A DNA stretch of 64,000 nucleotides from positions 79,113,863 through 79,177,862 of the forward strand of contig CM035808.1 in the NCBI GenBank assembly GCA_020466095.1, given 5' to 3'. The notes beneath the pieces were generated by a model. The model was not told the DNA's origin, did not search any database, and saw only the letters and a list, made by a program, of their open reading frames with translations. Both the position numbers and the translations under genes were made by a program. Source of the DNA: Chlorops oryzae (lineage: Eukaryota > Arthropoda > Insecta > Diptera > Chloropidae). Shown here in pieces: positions 50,310 to 61,745 of the stretch (positions are counted from its first letter, which is position 1; every line of letters begins with the position of its first letter).

Positions 50310-51584
50310 TTAGAAGATGTAGAAGAAGATTTGAAAAGCTTTAAGCTGAAAAACATAGATAGTGAAAAGGAATTATTACTGAAAAGAAAAATAAAGAAAA
50401 TTTTAATGAAATTGAAGAAAAGGGGCAAGACAGAGGAAGTGTCATTTCTCTTTGCCACGTAGACAATAAAAAAGAACCAGCTAAAGAAGGCAAAAGGATT
50501 GAAAATTTGATGAATAAAAAGGAAGATATTCTAAAATTTTTATTTTTATCGATATCTTTTGTGTTATTTATTTTAAGTTTTTTAATCGAAAATGCCATAG
50601 TAAGCTGTGTTCGGGCTCATAAAATCTTGGGATGAACACAAAAAACAGTTTAATAGAGAAAAAGTCAGTAACAATAATGAATCTGCACTTAACATCGAGG
50701 GTTCGCAGTCAGTGTCCGACGACATATTTGTAGTATTTCCTTGTGGACAAACTATAAATGATAGGGTTACCTTGTTAGTGGACACTGGGTCGGATAAAAG
50801 TTTGATTAAGTCAGAAGTGCTAAAAAACCGAACTAGCTTAAACGAGTCAGAACAAAGCAGATTTGTAGAAAATTTGAACATTGAAAACAACGTAAATATT
50901 GCACATTCTTACAATTCAGAGCACAAACAATCAGAGTCACTTCAACTCGTCGTTCCCAACATAGATAAGATTTGTATTGCAGAAGCAGCGAGGGAAGCGA
51001 AGGTGGCGCCAATTTGCGAGAAATTAGTGTTGGAGGATAGGGAAATTCAGAAAGAAGGAGTTAAGGATAAGAAGGAACTATCTAGCGGTGGGGATGTTGT
51101 GAATAAAAAGTCTAATGATTTAAAGTACGAGTTCGACGAGAAGGTCGAGGATAATTTTTGGGGTAAAAATAGTAATAAAGAAGTTCAATTCGACAAGGAG
51201 GTCGAGGATAATTCTTGAGGTACTAGAAGAGATGGCACAAATGGTAATAAAGAAGTAGGTGAAGTTATTTTGAAAGTAAACCCACCAGATAGACATAAAA
51301 ATCCCCTCGAGAAGGTATCGGTTGAAAAAGTAAACCTAAAGGAAGAATCAGAATTTAGAAAGTTGACGTTCTGCGAGTACTTCAAAAGTCCGAATGTAAT
51401 GCAAGTATCAATTCAAAAATTTTTCTCCACAATAAAAGCACTTAATAAATTTGTTAAAGAATCTGTTCTCAAACAAAGAAAATCTAAATTAAATTTCTTG
51501 CAAAAGACACATACAATAGATTTAAAACATCTAGACAAATTTTTCGCCATAACTACAATGTGCCGTAGTCTGATTAAATATTAA
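50310..51584 (+). pseudogene. Gypsy internal region with DTGS protease motif
   Basis: An open stretch 50607-51218, continuing in the same strand to 51584, is rich in Glu, Lys and Asn. LLVDTGSDKSLIKSEVL near residue 52 of the first part is the active-site loop of a retroviral aspartic protease. The rest (GVKDKKELSSGGDV, VEDNFWGKNSNKEVQ with an approximate repeat VEDNSW) is not known to me. A TGA at about 51216 and shifts break it. No RT core (YxDD) follows, so pol is deleted here. Confidence 0.7.
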
Positions 51585-51764
51585 AATATTTTTCCAAAAA
51601 ACATCTGTTTATCTCGATTAAAACGATAGCTGACGGTTTTTATCTTTATTGTCACAAAAAATTTATTTTTAATATCGCTTATTCCGATATCTTTATAAGG
51701 AATGGCGACGAAAAACAAATTATTTAAATAAATTTCGGATTTTTTTTCCTGCTTCAAAGAATAA
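51585..51764. other. AT-rich gypsy internal sequence
   Basis: Short non-coding stretch before the 51765 MITE. ATATCGCTTATTCCGATATC near 51673 is an imperfect palindrome. Confidence 0.3.
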
Positions 51765-52330
51765 GGCTGGTCTCCAGTTCGGTAAGGAATGTCAGCAGAA
51801 ATTTTCTATTTTTTTCTCCGAGGAAAAAAGGTAGTACTACAGAACTTTTTAGTGCAACAGAGGCAATCTGTCATATGTCACATGTGTCAAAAAAGTGAAA
51901 CGAAACACAGAAATTAAAAAGGCGCGATTATAAACGTTCAGAATAAAAAGCGCGCAAATTCTTCTACTCTCTTTATCAAGCGATATCAATTCGCGTTTAT
52001 TCTCGTTTGAGAAATTTATTAAGCGTTTTTGGTTTTTTGGGGTTTTTCTCCATGTTTTTTTGAAAAAACCCGAAAAATGGATGCACTATTTCTATACAAT
52101 CACAACTGACCTACCTCCCTTGTCAAAATTTCTCCAAGAAACAATTCATTTGCAATTATTTCTGATAGCCTGGGTTACCGTGCACATTTTATGTCAAAAA
52201 AACGTTTTAAAATATGTACTACTTTTTTGCCGAACTGGGGACTGCATGCAGAAAATTTCTTAAAGAAATATTTCTTAAGCATTTCTTTTTATATGGAGTT
52301 TTTCATTCCTTGGGGAACTGGAGACCAGCC
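51765..52330. mobile_element. 566-bp MITE, GGCTGGTCTCCAGTTC ends
   Basis: Left end GGCTGGTCTCCAGTTCGGTA, right end the inverse of GGCTGGTCTCCAGTTCCCCA, then AAGGAATG also mirrored. TAA precedes and TAT follows, compatible with an aged TWA duplication. Non-coding. Confidence 0.8.
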
Positions 52331-53379
52331 TATAGAGTTTAAAAAAAAATTGTTTTTAAAATATTTAACATACGAATTTTAAAGTTTTTTCAACATCGGT
52401 TTTATCTCATATTGTAAGGGCACCTTTATAGGCAAAGAGCGCCATGACTTTGAAACAACCAGGAGGGGCTCAGGGTACATAATATGAATTTTAATTATTT
52501 TTTTTAGGTTAACCAAGGAGTCCGACCACAAAGACGATAGCGAGCCGGTAGAGCAAGCGAGGCAAAATAAATTGGTAAATATAGAAAAGTATATACAGAC
52601 ATTCACAAAATATTTTTATATACTCAAAACACGTTTAATTTAAAATCAATACCTTGAAAACATAGGTTTTTTTGCGCTTATATAACACCTTTTACTGTTT
52701 AGATGAAAAGAATATGAAAAAAAACCAATTTTTTTTTGGAGAAAGTAACAGAAGTATATAAAAAAAGGAGATACTCGAAAATAAATAAAAAACTTAAAGA
52801 AATAATTAACAAAACACAGCTCAAAATAATAAACAAGTATTATAAAACTATCGAAAAAAAGACACTAATTAAAACCAATATTCAAATATTTACAATAAGA
52901 AATCAAACCATTTTGACAACTGTAAAAGAAAAGCTTTAAAGGAAACGTATAAAAAAAAATTAATTTTCAGTAAATATCTATTAATAAAAATAGTTTAAAT
53001 AAATCGATAATTAAAATTTTGATATGAAGAAGAGAATATAAGGAATATAAATAAGAAAAACGAACATATTCGAAATCACAAAAGTAAGTCAAAAAGATGA
53101 AGATATATGTAAGTATTTATAAAAATATACTTATACATAAAGGATTCAACCTCATGAAGCGTACAAAAAAAAAAAAAAATAATAACAAAAAAACCGGGTT
53201 GCGAAAAAAAGTTTTAAATCACATTTTCAATAATATATAGATAGAAATTAAGAGAGAGAAAAAAAACAAAAAATAAATAAACAAGTTGAGTTGTGTCATA
53301 GGACACCAGATAAGAACGAAGTTCGTTATGGTATTTATAAATGTTAGTCAATATAATTCGCAGCAAGGTTTTTCGCAAA
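52331..53379. other. A-rich gypsy internal sequence without recognised domains
   Basis: Strongly A-rich on the plus strand, with short lysine-rich ORFs (for example 52736-52939) that reflect base composition. GTCTGTATATAC-like words and AAAAAAAAAAAAAATAAT near 53167 occur. ELTKESDHKDDSEPVEQ at about 52510 may be an old piece of coding sequence. RT, RNase H and integrase are missing. Confidence 0.4.
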
Positions 53380-55681
53380 ACTCAATTGTTTTTATTAATC
53401 GAAAAATATGTGTATACAAGACGGCTGTTTGTTGTTTTCAACTGTTTTTCACAAGCGAAAATGCGATGCAGTATATTCTGCTTAGCTGCATTCAAGTATT
53501 TTCCAGACAATTTTATGCACTTACGCGAAAAGCGCACCTACCCGAAATTTTTTGCTGTATTTTTGAGTAACATATCAGAATGTCTTTAACAACACTTGAA
53601 TTCTTAAAAAAACGCCGTCCAAATATTAATTTTATTAACAAAAAACATATTTAACTTTTGTAATAAAAGGAAAAATCTTTCATAACTGACTAGAAATAAA
53701 AAAATGCAGTAAAATGAAATGAAAAAAAAATTGAGGTTTATCGTCTTCAACCTAGCTCAAACTTTTTGATGGTTTAAACTTTCAAATGATAGTCGCTATG
53801 AGAGCTTAAACCAGGTTTATTAATTTTGCATCAACATTTTTGAAAAATTCTAATAAAGCAAAGGCATTTTAGGTCGATAGGAAAGCGTTTGAAATTCAAA
53901 AGAGATTCAAAAACTAAAAACAGAATGCTGTTAAAGCGAATGTGCACCTAAGTTGAATGCAGCTAAAAGAGAAATTTTCATACAAATACAGACAAAAATG
54001 CTGTCGTAGAATATTTTTGTGCTGGTATGTAACTTACATGGGCGCTAAAGGGCTCTACGCTCTAAAGCTGCAAGTAAATTTCCAATACCAAACACATGTG
54101 GAACCAAGTTAGAAAGCTAAGGTCGGCCAAGCGCGACTTTGAAATACCCAGCGTCCCGACATTATTGGCGCACTATGGTCCGAAAAATTTCCATTTATGG
54201 GCGTGGCATTGGGCGGGCTACATAACTTTTTTTCCTGCACCTATCGTTCAAATTGGTTAACCTATGTTGCGAATTTGAAGCTTCTACGCCTTTTACTTCG
54301 GAAGTTACCAAAAATCTTCATTTGTGGGCGTGGCAGTAAGCGGGCCACATACATTTTTTTCCCTAAACCTTACATTCGCTTTGGTGAACCTATGTTGCGA
54401 ATTTGAAGTTTCTACGCTTTGTACTTCATAAGTTACGATAAACCCTTATATGTGGGCGTGGCTCGAGGAGGACGGCGTCCATTTTTCTCCAGGATATGTT
54501 CCTTTTCGTAGTTTACCAGTACACCAAATATCAATGAAATGTGTTGAGTGGGTCGCAAGTTACAAGCATTTTACTGAAAACACATTAAATTCATTTGTGG
54601 GCGTGTCAGTGAGCGGAGGTCTTCCATTTTTAGTTAGGATCATACTCGGACCCCGATATACCTGTGTGCCACATTTCGACTTGATTGGTCCAGCCGTTTC
54701 GGAGGAGATCCGGACACGGACGGGCGGACAGACGGACATGTCTAAATCGATTCAATTTTTGATCCTGATCAAGAAAATATATATAGATATGTCTATATCT
54801 GCGGAGCGTAATTCTGGCTGTTACAAGATACCCTAATATACCCTGCTTACGCTGGGTATAAAAACAAATAAGTACTTTGACTTACTTTCGCTACTTGAAC
54901 GCATACGCTTATTACAAGTAATCGGACTCACAGGGTTGCATTTAAGTCAGACATTTCCTATATTTCTGTCGACCTGTCATCGTTATTTCAACTCTGATTT
55001 CCTTTCTTCAAAGTAGTGAGCTCGTTACTTCCTTTCAATTTACTTTAACAGCGTTGAGCCCTCAAAGTGCTAAGTTAGATAAGCAGAATATACTGGAACT
55101 GAAAAAGCATACGTGTTAAGGGTTTTCCATCGCAAATGAGATAGTCTCGAAAATGCGAATTTTCATACATAAAGATGTTTTAAAGTATCGATATTTTTCA
55201 TTATTACATCCGCAGCCCCCAAGGTGCAGACGATGATTTTAAATAAGTTTTAATTATTTACGAATTGACGGATACTTTGATAGCGCAAAAAATTATAAGT
55301 TACCTAAAATGCCCTTATATATTTGCAAAAACCTACTAATCGGAGTTATTCTGAAAACGTTCAGTCTGGCAGCACCACATCTTGTTTTGTTTTGTTTGAA
55401 TGCATTTATGCTTGTATGTGTCTGTGTAGTTTCTGAATTTAATAATTAATTGTTTTTTCGGGATATCGTCGGAAATAAGTGTCGCCTAAAAAAGTATAAT
55501 ATCTCGGCCGCATCAGGAAGTCATTTTAAGTAAATATATGTTTTTTTCTTTCTTTTTGCAAAGGTTATTATACCCTTTTTTGCGAACTTCAATTTAGGTA
55601 ACACGGATTTTATAGCGGTTTTTTACTTTTTCTCGAGTAGGTACCCTGTCGCTATCGTTTCATAAAGAACTTCGTTCTAAT
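53380..55681 (+). repeat. Dispersed 2-kb repeat, copy 2
   Basis: Same ends as copy 1 (ACTCAATTGTTTTTATTAAT and GAACTTCGTTCTAAT) and the same inner order: GTATACAAGACGGCTGTTTG, the TGTGGGCGTGGC blocks, GACAGACGGACATGTCTAAA and the TACCCTGCTTACGCTGGGTA hairpin. It has about 0.45 kb (53640-54110) that copy 1 lacks, and no palindrome insertion. Just outside the left end, AAGAACGAAGTTCGTTATG (53311) mirrors the right end. Confidence 0.85.
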
Positions 55682-56160
55682 AAAGTTCAAAATAAACGAA
55701 AACAGAGAATGTCACATATATTTAAGCATCTACAAATAAGTATTCAACAACGCCGAATCCAGCATCCAGAAATCGCACTCTTCGAAATTACCTTCATCAA
55801 TTCTTCAACTATTTAACTATCGAAATTAGCCAAAGTCGACATCTATAAGATACAAGGAGTGGGGAGCCAGCACGGACCCCTGAACGGGAAAATTTTTGTA
55901 CCAACCGTGTTAATATCACAATACAGCGTTCTACCATACCCACTTTATCTTCAAGGCTAACCATTGCCAAGGCCGAATCATACTTGCAGCAATAACAGCA
56001 TCAGAGCACCGTCACAAGAACATCAACAGCCTGGTTTTTTTAAAGCACGAATTTAAGCAACATTCGTATCAGGCACGATGTACCCAATTAATACGTGGCA
56101 CAAAAACATCCAGTGTTCCGTAATCGCTGTCGTAGCGATTTTCTTCAAGGAGGGGAGGGA
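55682..56160 (+). other. Gypsy 3' internal region and polypurine tract
   Basis: Non-coding stretch between the inserted repeat and the 3' LTR. It ends with CAAGGAGGGGAGGGA at 56146-56160, a polypurine tract that would prime plus-strand synthesis. The ORF 56078-56263 crosses the LTR border and is not a gene. Confidence 0.6.
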
Positions 56161-57127
56161 TGTTGCGAGTCACAGACGCACAACCATGCTATACCTCCCA
56201 ATCTTCGCCATAAAAAGTGCAACAACGAGAACCAGCGCGAAGACTCAACCAGTGCAATTGTGAAATTGGCCTTAGCAGTAATCGCCCAAATGCAATGAAT
56301 GTAATATGAGACCCAGGAGTTTCGGCAGACGGCAACGGTTGTGAAATCACTCCAAGCCCACGATTGCAATGCTAAAAGCCAGTGAGTGAAACCCGAGAAT
56401 TAGAACGGCGGGAGAGAATTAACGGAGCGACAGCAATTATAGGCACGGACAGCTAGGTGTCAAGTATGAGGGACACGAGCCGGCAAGTCAACATTGCAAC
56501 TGTCTAAGCTATGCCGAAGAGTTTGATCGCTGGCAACAACAACAACACACTAACAACGGGATAGCTTTGGCGAGCTTTCGGCGAGCAAGGGAAAACACGG
56601 GAGGCACGAGCTGACGCGTCATAAGTTCTGCGCAAGGTTCAACGCCACCAAACACCGACCTACAACAACAACAACGACGATATGAGAATAGCAGCACCAA
56701 AGATAGACTTGCAGGTGAATCTTATGCAAGAGGTTTTGGAAAACATCATCTGCGATATCCAATATTGCCGATCAGGAATATTGGCCTATAAAAAGGGACC
56801 TTCGAACGCAGAAAGATCAGACTGGTTTTCGGAAGTCTCTGCTTTTGACGTGCGTACATACGAGCCACGGCATGAAAAGTATAAATAAGGAAATAGGAAA
56901 ATTGTAAAGTAGTGTTGGCATTTTTTCAGTGAATATAAATCCTGTCATAGACATAAGGATCATTAAATAAAGAAAAGATAGAATCGAAATTTCACTCTTT
57001 TATTTAAAGAGGTTTATAGGAACATTGATACGCTCGACTTTGTCGGAGCACCAAATTATAGGTGTTGGAATAAAGGAACGGTTATACGCTCGACTGTGTC
57101 TGAGCGCTAGCTCCCTATATCACAACA
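56161..57127 (+). repeat. 3' LTR of the gypsy element (967 bp)
   Basis: TGTTGCGAGTC...ATCACAACA. Compared with the 5' LTR it keeps two extra blocks: about 56822-56887 (ACTGGTTTTCGGAAGTCTCT, with GTATAAATA at about 56880, a TATA-like box) and about 57030-57085 (GCACCAAATTATAGGTGTTG). The 5' copy seems to have lost them. Confidence 0.93.
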
Positions 57128-57131
57128 ATGG

Positions 57132-57358
57132 CTTTTTTATTTAAGTTTCTCAAATGGCATAATCTAGAGTTGAACCATGGGGAATTGTTACGCACTTTCA
57201 ATCGTTTAATAGGAACGAAATTTAGGACGACGCACAGTGTGCCGAGTGCGGCCAAAAATCGTAAAAATAAAGTGCAGATTTTGAATAATTTTTTTTTATG
57301 GATTCTTAGAGAATACATTGAATTAGAAATTCCCAAATTTTCTTGCCGATATCTTTAG
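57132..57358 (-). pseudogene. LINE ORF2 remnant, part upstream of the gypsy insertion
   Basis: Minus-strand text NNSPWFNSRLCHLRNLNKKA is the usual linker between the endonuclease and RT of CR1/Jockey-like LINEs. It connects to 44557-43720 once the gypsy element and one ATGG are removed. Confidence 0.65.
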
Positions 57359-57649
57359 TTTTGCGATCACAACACGCCTTTGAAGTTGTCTTATGCAAAA
57401 TGTGAACTTTTGTTGTTTTGCACAATTATTGCATATGCGCGGGTTCAAATCGAATAAAGAGTAAGTATACAACTATAAATACCCAAGTTTCATATATCAA
57501 ATTGAAGTGTAGCTTATTTACAATCATAAAAAAGTATTCGTGTATATAAATTATTATTATATACAAAATATTATTACTGTTAAAAAAAATATGTGAAATA
57601 CTGAAAAATTGAACATTTCACAGAATTTCAAAATTGAAAAAAAAAACAA
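57359..57649. other. AT-rich spacer
   Basis: No gene or clear repeat. Confidence 0.3.
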
Positions 57650-58085
57650 GTAAAGAAGTTTACATCGGCAAAGCCGATTGCACACATACCTTTTCCTCAG
57701 CCTAAAATATGTTAAAACATTACCTTAACAAAAATTCCTGCCGTTTTCGTTGTTCTAGCTTGGGTATCTATTTATACCTTATCTGTACTTCGATTTAGCT
57801 TCTAAAACTCGAGATTATTATTAAGCACAAAATTTTCGCGGATGGTGAGCATGGTCAAGTTTTAACCGTTAGAGGACATTTTGTCTAGCTGCGAAATCCT
57901 CAATTCAAAATAGTGAAAATCAAATTTTGCGAATTTCGCGAATGGTGGTCATGGTCAAAATTTAACCATAAGTGACGACTTTATTTGGCGGCAAAATACT
58001 CAACCAGAAGAAGCAAAAAAAAAAAATCATTTTTGTATTCAGATATGAGAATAAGAGAAAGAGTGTTTTTTTCTAATGTGAAGGA

Positions 58086-59014
58086 CAGTGGCGTAGGTAA
58101 GGGGGGCGATAAAGCGGATATATCCCCCCCCCCCTATGCCGCATAAAATGTGAAGGAATGAATGTGTTTTAACTTCGGTATATATGCACGAAGTAAAAAC
58201 CACGATTGTTGCGTGTGAGTTTTTTAGAATCATATTTGTTTGCGTCCCCATGTGCCCATGTGTACCCTGCACAAGGGTGCCCTTTTAGATCTATGCTTGC
58301 GAATAATCGATGACGAATTCGGTTCTCTAACCATAAAAATGTGTTATCAAGATTTCAAAGACTGATGATAGCTTGTCTAACACAAATTTGGAGAAAACTG
58401 TAAAATTTTACGAGGAATTTTTTCCTTGCTCATCATCAGCTGTAATGGCGGAAGTTATGATTTGGAGGCAATATCTAAGTCGTAAACAAATCTCGCCGAA
58501 AAATGCTATTGATGCTATAGAATCTATAGTATAGATGTTTGTCCAAAAGAAACATTTCCAGCCACTTATCTTCTGCTTAAAATTATAGCAACGCTGGCAG
58601 TATCAACCAGTACAGCCGAAAGGACATTTTCATGCTTAAAGCGCATTAAAAATTATTTAAGGAACTCAATTGGACAGGTATATTATAACTTTTTCTCTAG
58701 GTTTTTTGTTTAAATCAGCCATTTCAATTAATTTCAGAATCGGCTCAATGGCCTGGCAGCTTTGGCCTTACACAAAAATGTTCCTATATGTGCAGATGAA
58801 GTTCTTGATGAACTTTCAAAAAAACCAAGGCGGCTTAATTTCATTCTTTGATTTAAAATGTGGTTCAACCGGCATGAAATGCCAACATAATTGTGTGATA
58901 CAATGAAATTTGAAATAATATATCTTGTCTTAGTTTGAGTTTTTATTGAGTTTTTCAAAACTTATTACTATTTTTCATCCCCCCCCCCTTTTCAAAATCC
59001 TACCTACGCCACTG
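58086..59014 (+). mobile_element. hAT element, 929 bp, CAGTGGCGTAGGTA ends
   Basis: Left end CAGTGGCGTAGGTAAGGGGG, right end its inverse (CCTACCTACGCCACTG), with C- and G-runs just inside. The flanking 8-mers GTGAAGGA and GTGTAGAA agree at six positions. It keeps only the 3' part of the transposase gene, so it is an internally deleted copy. Confidence 0.85.
58395..58851 (+). pseudogene. hAT transposase C-terminal dimerisation domain, with intron
   Basis: About 58395-58530 reads VKFYEEFFPCSSSAVMAEVM and WRQYLSRKQISPKNAIDAIE. After a small shift near 58532 comes DVCPKETFPATYLLLKIIAT, LAVSTSTAERTFSCLKRIKN and YLRNSIGQ. A GT...AG intron (58678-58737) leads into NRLNGLAALALHKNVPICAD and ends at TGA 58849-58851. 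This is the hAT C-terminal dimerisation region, close to ZMYM/zinc-finger MYM-like hAT proteins. The BED finger and the catalytic part are gone. Confidence 0.85.
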
Positions 59015-59317
59015 GTGTAGAATGATGACCATAAATATAGCGATGTCGCAATTTCTTTCAGCGAAAGCTTAAGTCTACATAGTAGCTATACACACACCAA
59101 ATTTCAATAAGCTGGGATGTATAGTAAAAAAGTTATCCACGAAAAACGTTAAAAATCGTGATTTTTGAAACTTCTGAACCACTTCCCACGACCCAAGAAG
59201 GGACTACGAAAAAAATTTGTATGCAGTTTTTCGGACATTTATCTGGTTCAAGTCCATGCCAAATTTCAATATGATATCTTTCATGGCTTAGGAGTAAATT
59301 ACGAAAAACTAAAGTGT

Positions 59318-59321
59318 GACC

Positions 59322-59365
<44 letters not shown>
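59318..59365. repeat. (GACA)n microsatellite
   Basis: About eleven units of GACA inside the dispersed repeat. It gives artefact ORFs on both strands. Confidence 0.95.
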
Positions 59366-59495
59366 TGGCTAGATCGACTCCTCTTGTCACCCTGATCAAG
59401 AATATATATATATGTCTATATCTATCGCGACTCCTTTGGCATGTTACATACTCCGAGCCAAACTTAATATACCCTTTCCTTCGGAAAAGGTATAA

Positions 59496-60038
59496 TTATG
59501 CGAAATATGACCTCTCTAATTTTTTTATATGTTATTAAGTAATAGGCGCTTATCATAAAAAAAAGTTAAAATTTAACAAATTTGTTGCGATTTCGGATTT
59601 ATGTTCCATGTTATGGAGCACTAAAATTAGGTTATAAAATTATTAATTGCACATACAAACAAATACCAGGAAATTTTGCAAATAAGTTTGTACAAAATAT
59701 ATATTGTATGCAAGAAAAAACCCTAAAATTTAATAATTTATATTGTTTTTGTTAATATTTCTATTGAACAATGTATAAATATGCATGTGAAATAGGTAAA
59801 AATATTGGGAAAAATGCAAAAACTATGCAAATTTCAAAAGATTTTTAAAAAATTTTAAAAAAATGACCTCCTCTAATTTTTGATATTTTATTGCCTATGA
59901 TATCTTCTAAAAATAAAAAAAAAAATTATATTAAAATTCGTTGCGATTTCGGAGTTATTCAAGTTTTCGTAAAGGTCCAAAATACAGGCGGAAATGCACT
60001 AATTACCAACAATTGAACACAGTTCGAAAGCGTATATA
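59496..60038. other. AT-rich spacer
   Basis: No gene. Similar phrases recur (ATATGACCTCTCTAATTTTT at about 59507 and AATGACCTCCTCTAATTTTT at about 59861; TTTGTTGCGATTTCGG at about 59580 and TTCGTTGCGATTTCGG at about 59937), a diverged direct repeat about 355 bp apart. Confidence 0.5.
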
Positions 60039-60506
60039 CACAGTGCAACACCAAAAAAAATAACCATATACGGACACCACTACGTGATAAAAAACTAAAA
60101 AAAAAAAGACCCGTGTCTCCCAATTTTCCCCAAAGTCATGCACTTTTTGTTTTATGGGCCCCCAAAGATTTGGGACCTCGGTATCATTTTCGTAAAAATG
60201 TGATCATTTTCTCAGGCTCATATCTTGTAAACCGTTCAGAATTTCGATTTACTCTCTGAGGCAAAGTTGTAGTTCTTGTCATAAGGAACAAAAATTGCCA
60301 ACATATAAAATCCAAAAAACTTCACCTTCCAGGTCAAAATCGCAAAAAACTTAAAAAATTTCGATTTTTTTTTTTACCTTTTTTCCCGTGTTCAGGTCCA
60401 TAGGACCTGGACCTGAACACGGGAAAAAAGGTTAAAAAACATCGAAATTTTTTAAGTTTTTTGCGTATATGGTTATTTGCCGTGACTTAAAAAATTACAC
60501 ACAGTG
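60039..60506. mobile_element. 468-bp Tc1-type MITE with a 110-bp internal palindrome
   Basis: Ends CACAGTGCAACACC and ...AATTACACACAGTG with TA on both sides (60037-60038 and 60507-60508). The left and right subterminal parts share ATAACCATATACG in opposite orientation. At about 60340-60465 a near-perfect palindrome runs CGCAAAAAACTTAAAAAATT ... CCCGTGTTCAGGTCC / GGACCTGAACACGGG ... back. A half copy is at 9191-9505. Confidence 0.85.
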
Positions 60507-60508
60507 TA

Positions 60509-60897
60509 TTCAAACACAACGGCTAAAATGTTGAAGTTTAACTTATTTAACATTATTAGTTATAATTTAAGGTGGTTGTCAACACTAAATATAATTAAGT
60601 ATTTAGCAATATATAAACTATAGCAGAATATGGTATAAAAACAAAACGCGAAAAGTGTCAAAATAAATGTAAACAAATATAAACAATTGTTTATTGAAAT
60701 TGCAAAATAAAAAATCAAATATTGAAATTAAAATATAGTTTTCATTAAAAAAAAAAAGAGTAAGTAAATAAATAAATATACTAATAATTGACGATTATTA
60801 TATTTAATTTTTAGTGGCTATTGTTTTAAAAAACCAGGAATTGTTTGAAGTTTGGCTGAAGGCGCAAAGTTTAAACGGAATTATTAATTTTGTGAAG
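60509..60897. other. AT-rich spacer
   Basis: No gene or clear repeat before the probable BEL/Pao LTR. Confidence 0.3.
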
Positions 60898-61612
60898 TGT
60901 TGCGTGTCTGCTGGGGAGAAGGACCTCTAGTAAAGCGCCAACAAAGGATTCCGTTGAATAAAACACTCTTTACTCCTTTTCCATAGGTGTTTCTTTATTA
61001 AAGTCTTTTAATGATGTTTACAGGTTCTACTCTAGCTTACTTTACTGCCCTTATTCCCTAGCTAACACTGAGATCCACACTTTGTCGTCCTGGCTCGTAA
61101 GTAGGTGCGACAAAGTTGGGATCTGATTAGACTTTCGATTCCAAACTGCAAGTCCTCTTCCGTAGATCGAAGCTCCGCTTAAATAGATCAATATTGCCGA
61201 TCTAGCAATATTGGATATTGATTGATGTTGGCAACACAGCTCTGGAGAGGGATCTCAAGCTATGTTATATTCACTAGAAGCTAAATTATAATAAGTAATA
61301 TGCATTAGGAGCCTAAGTGACAATAAGTTACAAGTAGAATTTAAGTCACATCCGTTTCCTCCTTCTTTTCTTTGAACGCGTTGAGAGCAAATGGATGCTT
61401 TATTCTTTTATAAAGCGAAATCATAGCTTTGGAAAGCTAAAAATTATAGAGTATTGGAAGTAAACCAAGTAAGAATAGTATACCTATTAGAATAGATAGA
61501 ATTTATTAAATTTATTTTGTTTTATAGCTTTAAAGCGCTTTCGCCGTTTTATGTAAAAATCTTGTGCTGCCCTTCGGCACCGAATTAAAAATAAAGGGTT
61601 AAGCGACTACAA
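60898..61612 (+). repeat. Probable 5' LTR of the BEL/Pao element
   Basis: The stretch begins TGTTGCGTGTCTGCTGGGGA and ends near AAGCGACTACA, fitting TG...CA. It lies 134 bp before the Gag start. AATAAA occurs at about 60958 and 61590. The next bases, AAAATTGGCATACTC, may be the primer site. The 3' LTR is outside the window, so the borders cannot be confirmed. Confidence 0.45.
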
Positions 61613-61745
61613 AAATTGGCATACTCAATTATTCCAATAGATCCGTAACAAAATCTTTAAAGTTGTTTTTCTTGTTGCGACTTTCCCGACTCTGAACCGC
61701 CAAAAAACGGATTTCGAAAAGTATTGCAGACGAAAAGACAAAGCT

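Larger units (their letters stand above)
44558..57131 (+). mobile_element. Ty3/gypsy LTR element, 12.6 kb with nested insertions, ATGG duplication
   Basis: LTRs at 44562-45405 and 56161-57127 begin TGTTGCGAGTC and end ACA. ATGG flanks the element (44558-44561 and 57128-57131). After the 5' LTR comes a primer-binding site TGGCGCAGCCGG (tRNA-Ser type), and before the 3' LTR a purine tract GGAGGGGAGGGA. The internal part has gag and a protease-like motif but no RT, RNase H or integrase. At least four later insertions lie inside: 46919-49026, 49410-50309, 51765-52330 and 53380-55681. Confidence 0.9.
57650..59495 (+). repeat. Dispersed fly repeat with GACA tract and terminal hairpin
   Basis: Starts AACAAGTAAAGAAGTTTACA, TCGGCAAAGCCGA (a small palindrome). 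It holds two diverged copies of GCGGATGGTGAGCATGGTCA (about 57838 and 57940), and ends with the GACA array, CATGGCTAGATCGACTC, CCTGATCAAGAATATATATA and TATACCCTTTCCTTCGGAAA/AGGTATAA. Repeats with this 3' order are common in flies. Interrupted by the hAT at 58086-59014. Confidence 0.7.

Noticed and set aside
52736..52939. Lysine-rich ORF as a small basic protein
   Set aside because: Explained by A-rich composition; no conserved pattern.
53286..53589. ORFs repeated at 46847-47128 as a small conserved gene
   Set aside because: The likeness between them is due to the two copies of the dispersed repeat; the reading frame carries no known motif.
59133..59399. ORFs on both strands with RQTDRQTD or VCLSVCLS repeats
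   Set aside because: Products of the (GACA)n microsatellite.
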